Shown: in pieces, positions 14,917 to 23,381 of the stretch
Numbering within the stretch: position 1 is the first letter of the stretch
Layout: each line of letters opens with the position of its first letter
Assembly (NCBI GenBank): GCA_003669555.1
Contig: QWOS01000023.1
Span: 1-35,230, forward strand
Reading direction: 5' to 3'
Origin: Planctomycetota bacterium
GTDB lineage: Bacteria; Planctomycetota; Planctomycetia; Gemmatales; Gemmataceae
DNA length: 35,230 nt
Program-made: the position numbers and the translations under genes
Notes under the pieces: generated by a model
Seen by the model: only the letters and a program-made list of their open reading frames with translations
Told to the model about the DNA's origin: nothing
Database searches by the model: none

Positions 14917-16479
14917 TTATACAGACGCTGATTCGGCTCCAGCCTGTTTTTTAGCCTGCCCGGCCAGTGCGGCAAGTTCCTCAGGCGCCGCCCGAACCAG
15001 ATTGCGGCGGGCGTAGAGCAAAAAGTACGCCAGGCCCGCCCCATACATCCCCAGGGTCAGCCATAGCACTGTCACCTCGTTCAGCCAGCCATAGACCACC
15101 GCGGCGAATAGGCTCATCAACAGCACCAGGGCTGGCAGCACCGGATAAAGCGGCACCCGGTAAGGCCTGGGCATATCGGGAGCGCGCCACCGCAGCACAA
15201 ACAGGCAAACCATGGCCAGGGCATACCAGATCAACGCTGTCAGGTTGCAGGTCAGGACGGCGATAGTCACCGCATCAGCGTTGAAATATCCATAAATGAC
15301 AAAACCGGCGACAACCAGGCTCCAGAAAAAAATGGAGACATCGGGCGTCCGGCGGATAGGGTGGACATGGCCGAGGATACGCGGCAAATAGCCGGCGCGG
15401 CCCAGCGAAAACGATTGACGGGTGACAGCGTAGATCATGCCGTTATAGCTGGCGATCATGCCGAAAATGGCGACGATGGAGAAGAGGATCAGATGAAACG
15501 AGTCGTTGCCCCAGACCTGGCCGTAGACAAACGGGAGCGGGAACGACATTTCCTTGGCACCCGTTTGCTTGTAATCGTTGCCCGCGGCCGAAGCGAAAAA
15601 CCAGGTCAGGATCACCAAAAAAATGAGGGTGATCTGCGCCAGTGTCAGGCCACGGGGAATGGTGCGTTGCGGTTCGTGTGCCTCCTCGGGTGCCAGGGCC
15701 ACGGTTTCAATCATCACCAGCCACCAGATGGCAAACGGGATAGCCTTCAGCACACCACCCCATCCATCCGGCAACAGCGGGGTGGTGAGGATACGGTCCA
15801 GGCTTACCGCCGGGATGCAGGCAATCCAGAACCAGACCAGGGCAATGATGGCACCGTAGGTCATACAGTCCATGAATTGCGCCTGGCGTTTGCTGCCCGT
15901 CCACTGGATCAACCCGAACACAGCCACAGTACCCAAACCCGCGCAGAGGGTGACCAGGTCCTGTATTTCCTTGTTCTGGCTGACTTTCTCGGAAAACAGC
16001 CCGATAACAAACGAAATATAGCCACCCGTGGCAATGGCGGTGCCAATGGTCGCGAAAAGCGCTTCCAGGAACATGGACCAGCCCATGATAAACCCGAAGG
16101 TTGGCCCCACGGCACGACGGCCATAGGCCAGCGGCCCGCCTGCGAACGGCATGGCCACCGACAGCTCGCTCAGCGCCAAAACCCACATCATGTACAAGGC
16201 ACAGACAAACAGGGAGGCCAACAGCATGCCAACCGGGCCGCCCTCTGTCAGGCCCTGGTTCCAGCCGAAGAAAGCACCCGTGATCACGACGCCCACGCCA
16301 AGGGCCCAGATCTGGCGCACCCCCAGCGGCTTTTTGAGCGTATGGTCCCGAAGGTATTCCTGCTCATCGGGGCGAAGAGTCGCTGTATCAAACATCGCTT
16401 CGGCGGTCACTTCAGCCACTGCGGCATTGATCTCACCAGAAATCGCGGATTCGTCCGGATTTTGTTGGGATCCTGACAT
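14917..16479 (-). CDS. APC-superfamily amino acid/amine permease, ethanolamine-permease-like
   Basis: A 520-residue, 12-TM transporter of the APC superfamily. The first helix (G-V-G-V-V-I-T-G-A-F-F-G-W-N-Q-G, residues about 61-76) and the P-E-E-A-H-E-P-Q-R-T-I-P loop are close to the ethanolamine permease group (TC 2.A.3.5). A soluble N-terminal tail of about 50 residues precedes helix 1. The start ATG 16479 has GGAG eight bases upstream; longer in-frame extensions lack such a signal. Its position just upstream of the amine oxidase suggests it supplies that enzyme with substrate, ethanolamine or another primary amine. Divergent from the MFS gene at 16769. Confidence 0.88.
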   Translation of the reverse strand: MSGSQQNPDESAISGEINAAVAEVTAEAMFDTATLRPDEQEYLRDHTLKKPLGVRQIWALGVGVVITGAFFGWNQGLTEGGPVGMLLASLFVCALYMMWVLALSELSVAMPFAGGPLAYGRRAVGPTFGFIMGWSMFLEALFATIGTAIATGGYISFVIGLFSEKVSQNKEIQDLVTLCAGLGTVAVFGLIQWTGSKRQAQFMDCMTYGAIIALVWFWIACIPAVSLDRILTTPLLPDGWGGVLKAIPFAIWWLVMIETVALAPEEAHEPQRTIPRGLTLAQITLIFLVILTWFFASAAGNDYKQTGAKEMSFPLPFVYGQVWGNDSFHLILFSIVAIFGMIASYNGMIYAVTRQSFSLGRAGYLPRILGHVHPIRRTPDVSIFFWSLVVAGFVIYGYFNADAVTIAVLTCNLTALIWYALAMVCLFVLRWRAPDMPRPYRVPLYPVLPALVLLMSLFAAVVYGWLNEVTVLWLTLGMYGAGLAYFLLYARRNLVRAAPEELAALAGQAKKQAGAESASV

Positions 16480-16768
16480 GATTACTGCTCCAGCCTTGCC
16501 AAATAGAGTGATGACTGCTGAGCATAGCAGGGCAAATGCTAGTGTGTCCGAAAATTTTCCTGGCTTCCCGGAATCTCCATTGGCACATGGCCCCATGCCA
16601 GCTGACTCGAGTCTGGCTCAGACAGGTTGGAGGGGATTACGCCCGGAGGTGGTATGCCTGCCTGCAGGATCAATGTTTTCTTTATTGCAGGAAAGTCCTT
16701 GCACAACGGCCCTTGTGGCCGCACAGTAAGGCCTGCCCTGCCGGATTGCCCTCCAACCCTGGCCTGTC

Positions 16769-18154
16769 ATGTCCAGCCTGAGCGAAACTGATCCAGCAAA
16801 ACCCACACGGGGTCGCCTCGTTCTGGGGGCGTGGCTGTGCGGCCTGAGCGGTGTGCTGTATCTCGATCGCATCTGCATGTCGCAGGCGTTGCCGGCCATC
16901 CAGGAACAACTGGGGCTGAGCAATACCCAGGGCAGCTATGTATTGATGGCGTTCACGCTGGCCTACGGCATCTGCGAGATTCCCACCGGCTTGCTGGGTG
17001 ACCGCCTGGGAGCCCGGCTGGTCATCACCCGGATTGTGCTGTGGTGGTCAGCCTTCACCATGCTCACTGGTGCCTGCACCGGCCTGTACAGCCTGCTGCT
17101 GGTCCGTTTTCTATTTGGCGCCGGCGAGGCGGGTGCTTTCCCCAACGCCGCCCGGGTGATCCATACCTGGTTCCCCCCTTCAGAAAGGGGGCGCATGCAG
17201 GGCTTCCTGTTTGGATCAGCCCAGGTGGGTGCCGTGGTGGCCCCCGCCCTGACAGCCCAGATCATCGAGCGCCTGGGCTGGCATTGGGCATTCGTCTTTT
17301 TTGGTTTGGTCGGGACGGTGTGGGCGGCCGGCTTCTGGTGGTGGTTCCGCGACGATCCCGCCAACCACCCCGGGGTCAACCCGGTGGAACTGGCCATCAT
17401 CCACCACGGTGAAAGCCGTGCCGAGGGGCCCACACCCCCAATCCGGTGGGGCCAGGTACTCACCAACCGGGGCGTGCTCACTCTGTGCGTCATCATGATC
17501 ATGGCCTGCTTTTATTCCTACTTTTTCTATTCCTGGTTTCCGAAATATCTGCGGCAGGGCCGTGGCCTGGATAACATCCACGCTGGCTATCTCGCCTCGC
17601 TGGTGCTGGCAGGCTCGGCCGCGGGTGTGCTCGGCGGTGGTTGGTTGGCGGACCGGATTGCCCGACTCTCCGTGGATACCAGGGCAGCCGTGACAGCCCA
17701 AAGGCGCCTGGCGGTGGTTTGTTATCTGGTGGCGGCTGGTTTGCTGTATGCCGGGATCCGCTGCGAGAAACCAGAGATGCTAGCGGCCCTGTGGGCGGCC
17801 TCATTCATGGCCATGCATATCACCCTGCCCAATTGGTGGGTGATCGCCTCGCGCCAGGCCGGCAAAAATGTGGGCGCCTTGTGTGGGCTGATGAATGGCA
17901 TCGGCGTGGTGGGAGCGCTGGCATCGCAATGGTTCGTGGGCGCCTACGCCGACTATCAGGAAAAAAAGGGCTTCACCGGCAGAGACCAGTGGGATCCCAT
18001 GTTTGATATCTATGCCCTGGTGCTTGTCCTGACAGCGGCAGTCTGGTGGACCTACAGGTACACTCCGCTGGAAGAGGTGGGGGATGAGCCAGGAGGTATA
18101 AAAAACGGACTGGCAAATTCTCATCCCGTGGATCTGGCTACCGGGGATGACTGA
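16769..18154 (+). CDS. MFS transporter, anion:cation symporter (ACS) type
   Basis: A 461-residue, 12-TM major facilitator. Helix 1 has L-Y-L-D-R. The loop 2-3 motif G-D-R-L-G-A-R and the ACS signature G-A-G-E-A-G-A-F-P-N-A-A-R (about residues 115-127) resemble hexuronate, glucarate, galactonate and phthalate symporters (ExuT, GudP, DgoT). It probably imports an organic acid or sugar acid with H+. It could feed the acid-sugar-dehydratase-like enzymes at 20203-23381, though the glycosyltransferase region separates them. No clear ribosome binding site before ATG 16769. The stop is 8 bp from the convergent GT4 gene stop. Confidence 0.9.
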   Translation: MSSLSETDPAKPTRGRLVLGAWLCGLSGVLYLDRICMSQALPAIQEQLGLSNTQGSYVLMAFTLAYGICEIPTGLLGDRLGARLVITRIVLWWSAFTMLTGACTGLYSLLLVRFLFGAGEAGAFPNAARVIHTWFPPSERGRMQGFLFGSAQVGAVVAPALTAQIIERLGWHWAFVFFGLVGTVWAAGFWWWFRDDPANHPGVNPVELAIIHHGESRAEGPTPPIRWGQVLTNRGVLTLCVIMIMACFYSYFFYSWFPKYLRQGRGLDNIHAGYLASLVLAGSAAGVLGGGWLADRIARLSVDTRAAVTAQRRLAVVCYLVAAGLLYAGIRCEKPEMLAALWAASFMAMHITLPNWWVIASRQAGKNVGALCGLMNGIGVVGALASQWFVGAYADYQEKKGFTGRDQWDPMFDIYALVLVLTAAVWWTYRYTPLEEVGDEPGGIKNGLANSHPVDLATGDD

Positions 18155-18162
18155 AACCCAAC

Positions 18163-19383
18163 CTAGGATGTCTGGGTGGCCGGGTATCGGGATTTGAAAT
18201 CGCTCATCCCTTTTTCCACTGAAGCAAAAAATGACCGCATGTGGTTGTCGATAGTCAGGGGGATGGCGAATCGCCATGCGTTGACACGCATTTGCTGCCA
18301 AGCGTCATGATTGGAATAAAGTTCCCCGATTTTTTCAGCCAATGCCTCTGGATTCGTAACTCCTGATTTTATAAAGAGTCCGGTATGATTATTTTTTAGC
18401 CATTCAGAAATCCCACCGATATCGTAGGCGATGGCGGGAACACCTTGACTGGCGGCCTCCAATCCAACCTTGCCAAATGGTTCAGCCCATCGGCTTGGGA
18501 CCACCACCGCATCCATTTGGGTCAACAGTTCCTTGCTCTGCAACTTGAGCAAATTCCCGTGGACCTGTATCTTTCCTTTGGAATGGCTGGCGATTTCCCG
18601 CACCTTTTGCAAATCTGGGCCCGTTCCTGCCATATGCAGTTCAATTTCGATGTTGTATTTCTTCGAGGCCAGCTGGATTGCGGTGATGGCATCCTGCCAG
18701 CCTTTCAAATGCACCAGCCGGCCAAAGTATAGCAGGCGGCAACTGAATGGCCGGAGTTTCGGCTCCTCCGGAAGCGACTTGAACCCTGAAGGGAAATATG
18801 GAAGCAAATCAATTTTATCTGGGGGAAAACCCTCCCGAACAAATTCATCCACCATGCGTTGGCTAACCACCATCAATCGCGCATAAAACGGAAAGATAGA
18901 CTGTAAACCTCTGGCCCGACGATAAAGTCGCAGCATGCGTAGGGGATTAAGACCGCCACATCCACTTGGATAATAACGCAGGAGACAAAGTGGACTTAGC
19001 TTCTCATGGCATTCAGCCAGAGGTCTTTGGGTAAATTTGGATCCGCTAATGCAACTGCTGTGGTAGTCGTGGGGGAAAAACAGGGTTGGAAAAAGCTTAA
19101 CCATTTGTCCGATCAACCTCGGCTTTTGCAAGCCATTATTGACAATGACATCGGGTTGCCAATTCCTGATCCAGGCAGTGGTCTTGTTTTCGCCCAACCG
19201 GGAAACAGAGATGGAATCAACTTGGCTGCCGCTGGGCAGAATACCCAACTTATTTGCCAACCCAGTATCAGCGTGAATCAGACCGAAAGTATGGGCGGAA
19301 GAGTAGGTGTCAAAAATAGCCCGCAGGTAAGATTCCGTTCCTCCAACAAGCCCACTAGTCTGAGACAAAAACAAGATGCGCAT
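18163..19383 (-). CDS. GT4-family glycosyltransferase
   Basis: A 406-residue retaining GT-B glycosyltransferase. The N-terminus (M-R-I-L-F-L-S, then a Gly-rich loop at G14-G-T) is the acceptor domain. The donor-site residues are R222 and K227 in F-G-R-L-V-H-L-K-G and the E301-x7-E309 motif in E-P-F-G-K-V-G-L-E, all hallmarks of glycosyl transferases group 1 (PF00534). It likely adds a sugar from a nucleotide donor to a surface glycan. AGGGA seven bases before ATG 19383 fixes the start. Base composition is clearly more AT-rich than the flanking genes, together with the 800 bp upstream, suggesting horizontal acquisition. No other surface-polysaccharide genes adjoin it. Confidence 0.9.
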   Translation of the reverse strand: MRILFLSQTSGLVGGTESYLRAIFDTYSSAHTFGLIHADTGLANKLGILPSGSQVDSISVSRLGENKTTAWIRNWQPDVIVNNGLQKPRLIGQMVKLFPTLFFPHDYHSSCISGSKFTQRPLAECHEKLSPLCLLRYYPSGCGGLNPLRMLRLYRRARGLQSIFPFYARLMVVSQRMVDEFVREGFPPDKIDLLPYFPSGFKSLPEEPKLRPFSCRLLYFGRLVHLKGWQDAITAIQLASKKYNIEIELHMAGTGPDLQKVREIASHSKGKIQVHGNLLKLQSKELLTQMDAVVVPSRWAEPFGKVGLEAASQGVPAIAYDIGGISEWLKNNHTGLFIKSGVTNPEALAEKIGELYSNHDAWQQMRVNAWRFAIPLTIDNHMRSFFASVEKGMSDFKSRYPATQTS

Positions 19384-20202
19384 ATCATTCCCTGGTGGCA
19401 TTGATTAATGCCAAATTCTCACCATATTTTCCGCAAAGAAGACTAATCCACTTTCTCAAGTCGGGACTTCCATTGGGATAAAACAAGGCGTAATATCAAT
19501 AACCCTTTCGAGCATAAGCCCTAGCTTCCGCACCCGCCCGCTTCGAATTTAGATTGAATTCGCCGGCCAACGGTTGGCCACCAACGACAGGAATATTACT
19601 AATAGCCTAGCTCAACAAATCCGGGACGCTTCGCCAAATATTGAATATTTCAGGGCATCCCCTCAAGGTAACCCGTGGGCCCAGTTTCTGGACGAGAAAC
19701 TTAAACCCCGACAAAAAGAAAAAAGCTATCAAAATGCATCCGAGTGTATAAAAATCTTCCCAGATATTCCGCCAGTACAAGCCACTTTTTTGCCTGGAAT
19801 CTTTTTTCCTTCGCAAAAAACGGCAATTTGCCAAGATGTACACGGAAGTCAACATGAACATCACTCAAACAATGTACCAAGTCAGCCAATACTATTGCTA
19901 ATTGACGTATACTCAATATTTCGATGTTTGCCAATAGGTGCTTAACAAAATGAAAGGAATTTCAGTTTAAGCGTTCTGCCGCCTTTACCGAATCCCAGCA
20001 TTTTTTCAAAGGCCGGTCTGCTTCACCCTTTTTCAGGGGTAGTGTCCCTTCTATCGCTGTCAGCCAGCAATCTACGGCATCTATTTCTTATATAATATAA
20101 GAAATAGAGGTGCAATTTATATCACGAAGCCAGCAGGCGCCGGCTAAGGAGCGGATCGGGCAAACAGGAGGTGCCGCCCATCAAGAAAGCTGGGGGCCAT
20201 TT
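19384..20202. other. AT-rich stretch without a convincing gene
   Basis: About 820 bp between the GT4 start and the stop of the enolase-superfamily gene, visibly poorer in GC than the rest. A 123-codon plus-strand frame (19574-19945) and overlapping minus-strand frames of 77-85 codons exist, but none has a recognisable domain, ribosome binding site or normal composition; they could be debris of a decayed gene. The stretch also holds a 15-base palindrome GGCCAAC-G-GTTGGCC (19565-19579), a long AT-rich palindrome (20080-20108), and a segment around 20025-20055 that resembles the end of an insertion sequence but cannot be assigned. Confidence 0.5.
20080..20108. repeat. 29-bp perfect AT-rich palindrome
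   Basis: Two 14-base arms, TCTATTTCTTATAT (20080-20093) and ATATAAGAAATAGA (20095-20108), are exact reverse complements around a single A. It lies about 95 bp beyond the 3' end of the four-gene operon. It may be a protein-binding site, a weak bidirectional hairpin or a remnant of a mobile element end. Confidence 0.7.
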
Positions 20203-21321
20203 TTAGCGCGCCCTGAAGCGTTCCAGTGCTTCGTGGTTCAATTCAATACCCAGGCCCGGTCCATCCGGTAGGCTGAGCAGGCCCTCGGAATCGACCCGGA
20301 AAGGCACGCGGATGAGGTCGTCCATGTAGGGCGACGGGGTGAGAAATTCCACATAGCGGGCTACCGGCATGGCACAGGAGAGCTGAATATCGGCGGCCAG
20401 GCCAATGGCGGTATTCCAGCCATGCGGAACCCATTGGACATGGCTTTCATGCGCGGCCCAGGCGATGCGCCACGCCTCCGTCAGCCCGCCGCATTTGGTG
20501 CAATCTGGCTGGATGATGTCCACCGCCCGGTTTTGAAACAGCGGGTAAAAACTCTGCCGACGCGTGAGCACCTCGCCTGTGGCGATGGGGACGGGAGATT
20601 GTCGGGTGAGCTCCGCGAAACCCGCAAAGTCATCGGGCCGCAACGCTTCCTCAAACCACACGATATCATATTCGGCCAGCATGTGCGCGGTACGCAGCGC
20701 CCACTTTAGACCGTGTGGCCAAAAGGCGTCACTGCCACCCGCATCCACCATCAGCTCCACATCCGGCCCCACCGTGTCGCGTGCCGCGCGGATGAGTCGC
20801 TCGTCGGCTTTCGCGTCACCGCGGCCAAACGGTTTCCACCCCAGTTTCAGAGCCTTGAAACCCCGGCTTACTGCCATCCGTAGTTTTTCCCGCAAGGGTT
20901 CCTCCTCCGCAAAAAGCAGGGAACCATACGGCTTGATCCGGGTACGGTAGATGCCTCCCAGCAGCCGGGCCACTGGCTGCCGGGTGATTTTCCCAAACAG
21001 GTCCCACAAGGCAATATCGATACCGCTGATGGCGTGTTCCACCGAGCCGCCCCGGCCCTGCCAGAAAGTATTTTGCCGCAGTTTTTCGCTCACCCGGGCG
21101 GGTTCATCCGCCCGCTCCCCCAGCAGAAAGGGCTTGAGCAAGCGCACTGAAGCTTCCACCAGATGACTACTCGTGAAGACCGAACCCAGACCGATAAATC
21201 CCTCATCGGTGATGACCTCCACCACCGTGTGGACATTGTCCTCAGGGGTGAGCTCCTCAGCCCAGCCGCCCTCAACCGTGCCGCCCGAGAGACCTGTCAG
21301 GCGCAAATCGACAATTTTCAT
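20203..21321 (-). CDS. Enolase-superfamily enzyme, mandelate racemase subgroup (copy 2 of operon)
   Basis: A 372-residue (beta/alpha)7-beta barrel enzyme that abstracts the proton alpha to a carboxylate on a Mg2+-bound acid; family members are acid-sugar dehydratases or racemases. Metal ligands D193, E224 and E250 and the general-base dyad D273/H300, with E325 as supporting acid, fit the mandelate racemase subgroup. The usual K-x-K at strand 2 reads K159-L-G161-W, so the second Lys is missing, as in its operon paralogue. The start ATG 21321 follows AGGAAGG about 10 bases upstream; a TTG at 21330 is unlikely. Last gene of the operon, 45 bp after the creatininase-family gene. The substrate is not predictable. 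Confidence 0.9.
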   Translation of the reverse strand: MKIVDLRLTGLSGGTVEGGWAEELTPEDNVHTVVEVITDEGFIGLGSVFTSSHLVEASVRLLKPFLLGERADEPARVSEKLRQNTFWQGRGGSVEHAISGIDIALWDLFGKITRQPVARLLGGIYRTRIKPYGSLLFAEEEPLREKLRMAVSRGFKALKLGWKPFGRGDAKADERLIRAARDTVGPDVELMVDAGGSDAFWPHGLKWALRTAHMLAEYDIVWFEEALRPDDFAGFAELTRQSPVPIATGEVLTRRQSFYPLFQNRAVDIIQPDCTKCGGLTEAWRIAWAAHESHVQWVPHGWNTAIGLAADIQLSCAMPVARYVEFLTPSPYMDDLIRVPFRVDSEGLLSLPDGPGLGIELNHEALERFRAR

Positions 21322-21366
21322 GACACTCAAACCTTCCTGTGCGTTCCGAAACCAATTGAAGAGGGC

Positions 21367-22242
21367 TCAAGGCTTGAAAGACCGCTGTTGCCAGGGCATG
21401 GGAATGGTCGGCGGTTGGCGATGGAGATCTTGCCTGATGTCGCGGGGCCGGTCCTTGAACCAGGAGACCAGGCGGATCAGTTGCCGCACCGCTTCCTCAT
21501 AGGCTTCGCGGCCTTTTTCGGCGGTGGCCAACTCGGCATCACCCAGCACACCGGTGGCGGAGTAGCTGCTGGTCCACGACACCACAGTGGCCGGCCCGGC
21601 TCCAAAAAGATCCACCCAGTTGAACGGACTCTCCTCGGCATTGAAGCTGATGGTGCCGCTCTTGATCAGATCCGTACGAACATTCCCGCCATCCAGATGA
21701 AGGTACAGGCTGGTTTCCAGTTCGCAGGCATGCGAGCAACCGCCCGGGAACTTGCTTTGCCGCCAGCGCGGCAGAAATTCCTTGTCAACCGTCAGCAGGT
21801 TCCACCAGGCCGCCACGCAGCAATCGGCATCCGTCTCGAGATTGGTGCGCCGCGCCACCAGATCGAGATTGGGCATGTTGGAACCGTGACCATTGAGCAG
21901 GATGATCTTCTTGAAGCCGTGATAGGCAAGTGACCGCGTGATATCAAGCACATGGTGCATGAAATGTTCAAAATCCTGATTGATGGTCCCAGGGAAATCC
22001 ATCACATGGCCCGTGTAACCATAGGCCACCACCGGCAGCACCAACAGCTTCTCGGGAATCTCCCGCCCGGCGCCGTTGGCGATACCCACCGGGCAGACCA
22101 GGTCCACATCCAGCGGCAGGTGCGGGCCGTGCTGTTCCACCGCCCCACAGGGCAGGATGCACACTTTGCCAAGATCAACCGCATCGTTGATCTCGGGCCA
22201 GGTCAGCTTTTCATAGCGGTATTCCGTGCGGGCGCGGCTCAT
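21367..22242 (-). CDS. Creatininase-family amidohydrolase
   Basis: A 291-residue protein of the creatininase/FAPy-deformylase/MftE superfamily, binuclear-metal hydrolases acting on cyclic or small amides. Seen: P-C-G-A-V-E36-Q-H38-G-P-H-L-P-L-D45-V-D (metal ligands), N-G-H119-G-S-N, and the late C-S-H171-A-C-E174-L-E-T-S block. The N-G-H-G-S-N form is nearer the generic family than true creatininase (N-G-H-Y-E-N), so creatinine is probably not the substrate. ATG 22242 has GGAG eight bases upstream. It sits between two enolase-superfamily genes, 20 bp after the first, which suggests that it opens a lactam or removes an amide group in the same pathway. Confidence 0.92.
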   Translation of the reverse strand: MSRARTEYRYEKLTWPEINDAVDLGKVCILPCGAVEQHGPHLPLDVDLVCPVGIANGAGREIPEKLLVLPVVAYGYTGHVMDFPGTINQDFEHFMHHVLDITRSLAYHGFKKIILLNGHGSNMPNLDLVARRTNLETDADCCVAAWWNLLTVDKEFLPRWRQSKFPGGCSHACELETSLYLHLDGGNVRTDLIKSGTISFNAEESPFNWVDLFGAGPATVVSWTSSYSATGVLGDAELATAEKGREAYEEAVRQLIRLVSWFKDRPRDIRQDLHRQPPTIPMPWQQRSFKP

Positions 22243-22262
22243 GACATTGCTCCATCAAGTAA

Positions 22263-23381
22263 TCATCGCGATTCCGAAACCAGGTATTTCCGGACAAAGG
22301 CCTCATCGAGGGTCACGCCCAAACCGGGCCGGTCAGGCACTTCGATCCAGCCGCCAGAAGACTGAACCTTTTCGTGGGTGAGTTCATGGCGCAGGGGCGA
22401 ATCCTCCACGCAGTCCTCAAAAAGGAAGGCATCGCGGCAGGTGCTCAGCCAGTGCAGACTGGCAGCGACGGTGAGGGGGCTGGTGTAGCAGTGGTTGCAC
22501 AGGCGCGCGCCTATCTCCTCCACCCGCGAGCGAATATAGGCGGCGTCGGTGAAGCCACAGCGGGAAATGTCCACCTGATAGACATCCAGGGCGTGCCGGT
22601 CAATCAGGGGCCGGAACGATTCACGCCCACATTCACTTTCCCCCGCCGCGATGGGGATGGGTGAACGGTCGCGTAGCCAGGCATAACCTTCCACATCATC
22701 CGGGCGCAGCGGCTCCTCGAACCATTCCGGCTGGAACTCGGCAAAAGCGTGGGCCCGCCGCAGGGCGGTCCGGGCATCGTACACACAACCGGCGTCGATC
22801 AGCAGAGTGGCATCGCCCAGTCCCTTGCGGGCACCCCGCACCAGGTCGATGTCAACCGCTTCGGAAGTCCCCATCGGCTCCCAGCCAAATTTCACGGCGG
22901 TATAACCTGCCGCCACCCATTTGCGGGCGATATCGGCTGTCTCCTCACCATCCCGACCAAACAGGATAGAGGCGTAACCACGCAACCTGGAATGCTGGGC
23001 GCCACCCAGCAGACGATGGATTGGCTGGTTGTATGCCTTACCCTTCAGGTCCCACAGGGCCATATCCACGGCGGCCATGGCGGTCATGCCCACGCCTTTC
23101 CGGCCATAATACAGGGTTCGGCGGAGCATTTTTTGCCACAGACGCTCGTGGTCCAGCGGGTTCTCGCCCAGCAGGATCTGCCGCAACCCACAGGCGATAT
23201 TGTGACTGAAAGGGGCATCGATGATCGCCTTCACCACCTCGGGTGAGGAGTCCGCCTCACCCACACCCTCCAGCCCGTCTGCGGTGCGGATGCGCACCAG
23301 CACGGAATCCTGGCTGCTGGCCGTTTTCGCCTGGATGTTGGGGATTCGCACAATCTGGCAGACAACTTCGGTGATCTTCAC
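22263..23381 (-). CDS. Enolase-superfamily enzyme, mandelate racemase subgroup (copy 1 of operon)
   Basis: 372 residues, the same length as its neighbour at 20203-21321 and evidently paralogous but much diverged. Metal ligands D196, E222 and E248; base dyad D271/H297 (C-N-H-C-Y); supporting E322 (F-L-F-E-D). Strand 2 again has K164-F-G166-W in place of K-x-K. The capping loop at residues 15-30 differs from the paralogue, so the two probably act on different substrates or on different steps. It starts with GTG 23381, overlapping the upstream deacylase stop (GTGA), so it is translationally coupled. Likely a dehydratase or epimerase for an acid sugar or amino-acid-derived carboxylate. Confidence 0.9.
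   Translation of the reverse strand: MKITEVVCQIVRIPNIQAKTASSQDSVLVRIRTADGLEGVGEADSSPEVVKAIIDAPFSHNIACGLRQILLGENPLDHERLWQKMLRRTLYYGRKGVGMTAMAAVDMALWDLKGKAYNQPIHRLLGGAQHSRLRGYASILFGRDGEETADIARKWVAAGYTAVKFGWEPMGTSEAVDIDLVRGARKGLGDATLLIDAGCVYDARTALRRAHAFAEFQPEWFEEPLRPDDVEGYAWLRDRSPIPIAAGESECGRESFRPLIDRHALDVYQVDISRCGFTDAAYIRSRVEEIGARLCNHCYTSPLTVAASLHWLSTCRDAFLFEDCVEDSPLRHELTHEKVQSSGGWIEVPDRPGLGVTLDEAFVRKYLVSESR

Noticed and set aside
16661..16691. Inverted repeat CCTGCA/TGCAGG in the permease-MFS divergent region
   Set aside because: Only 6-bp arms with a 19-base spacer; common by chance.
19574..19945. 123-codon plus-strand frame in the AT-rich stretch
   Set aside because: No ribosome binding site, no domain, overlapping frames of similar length on the minus strand and biased composition; kept only as possible debris.
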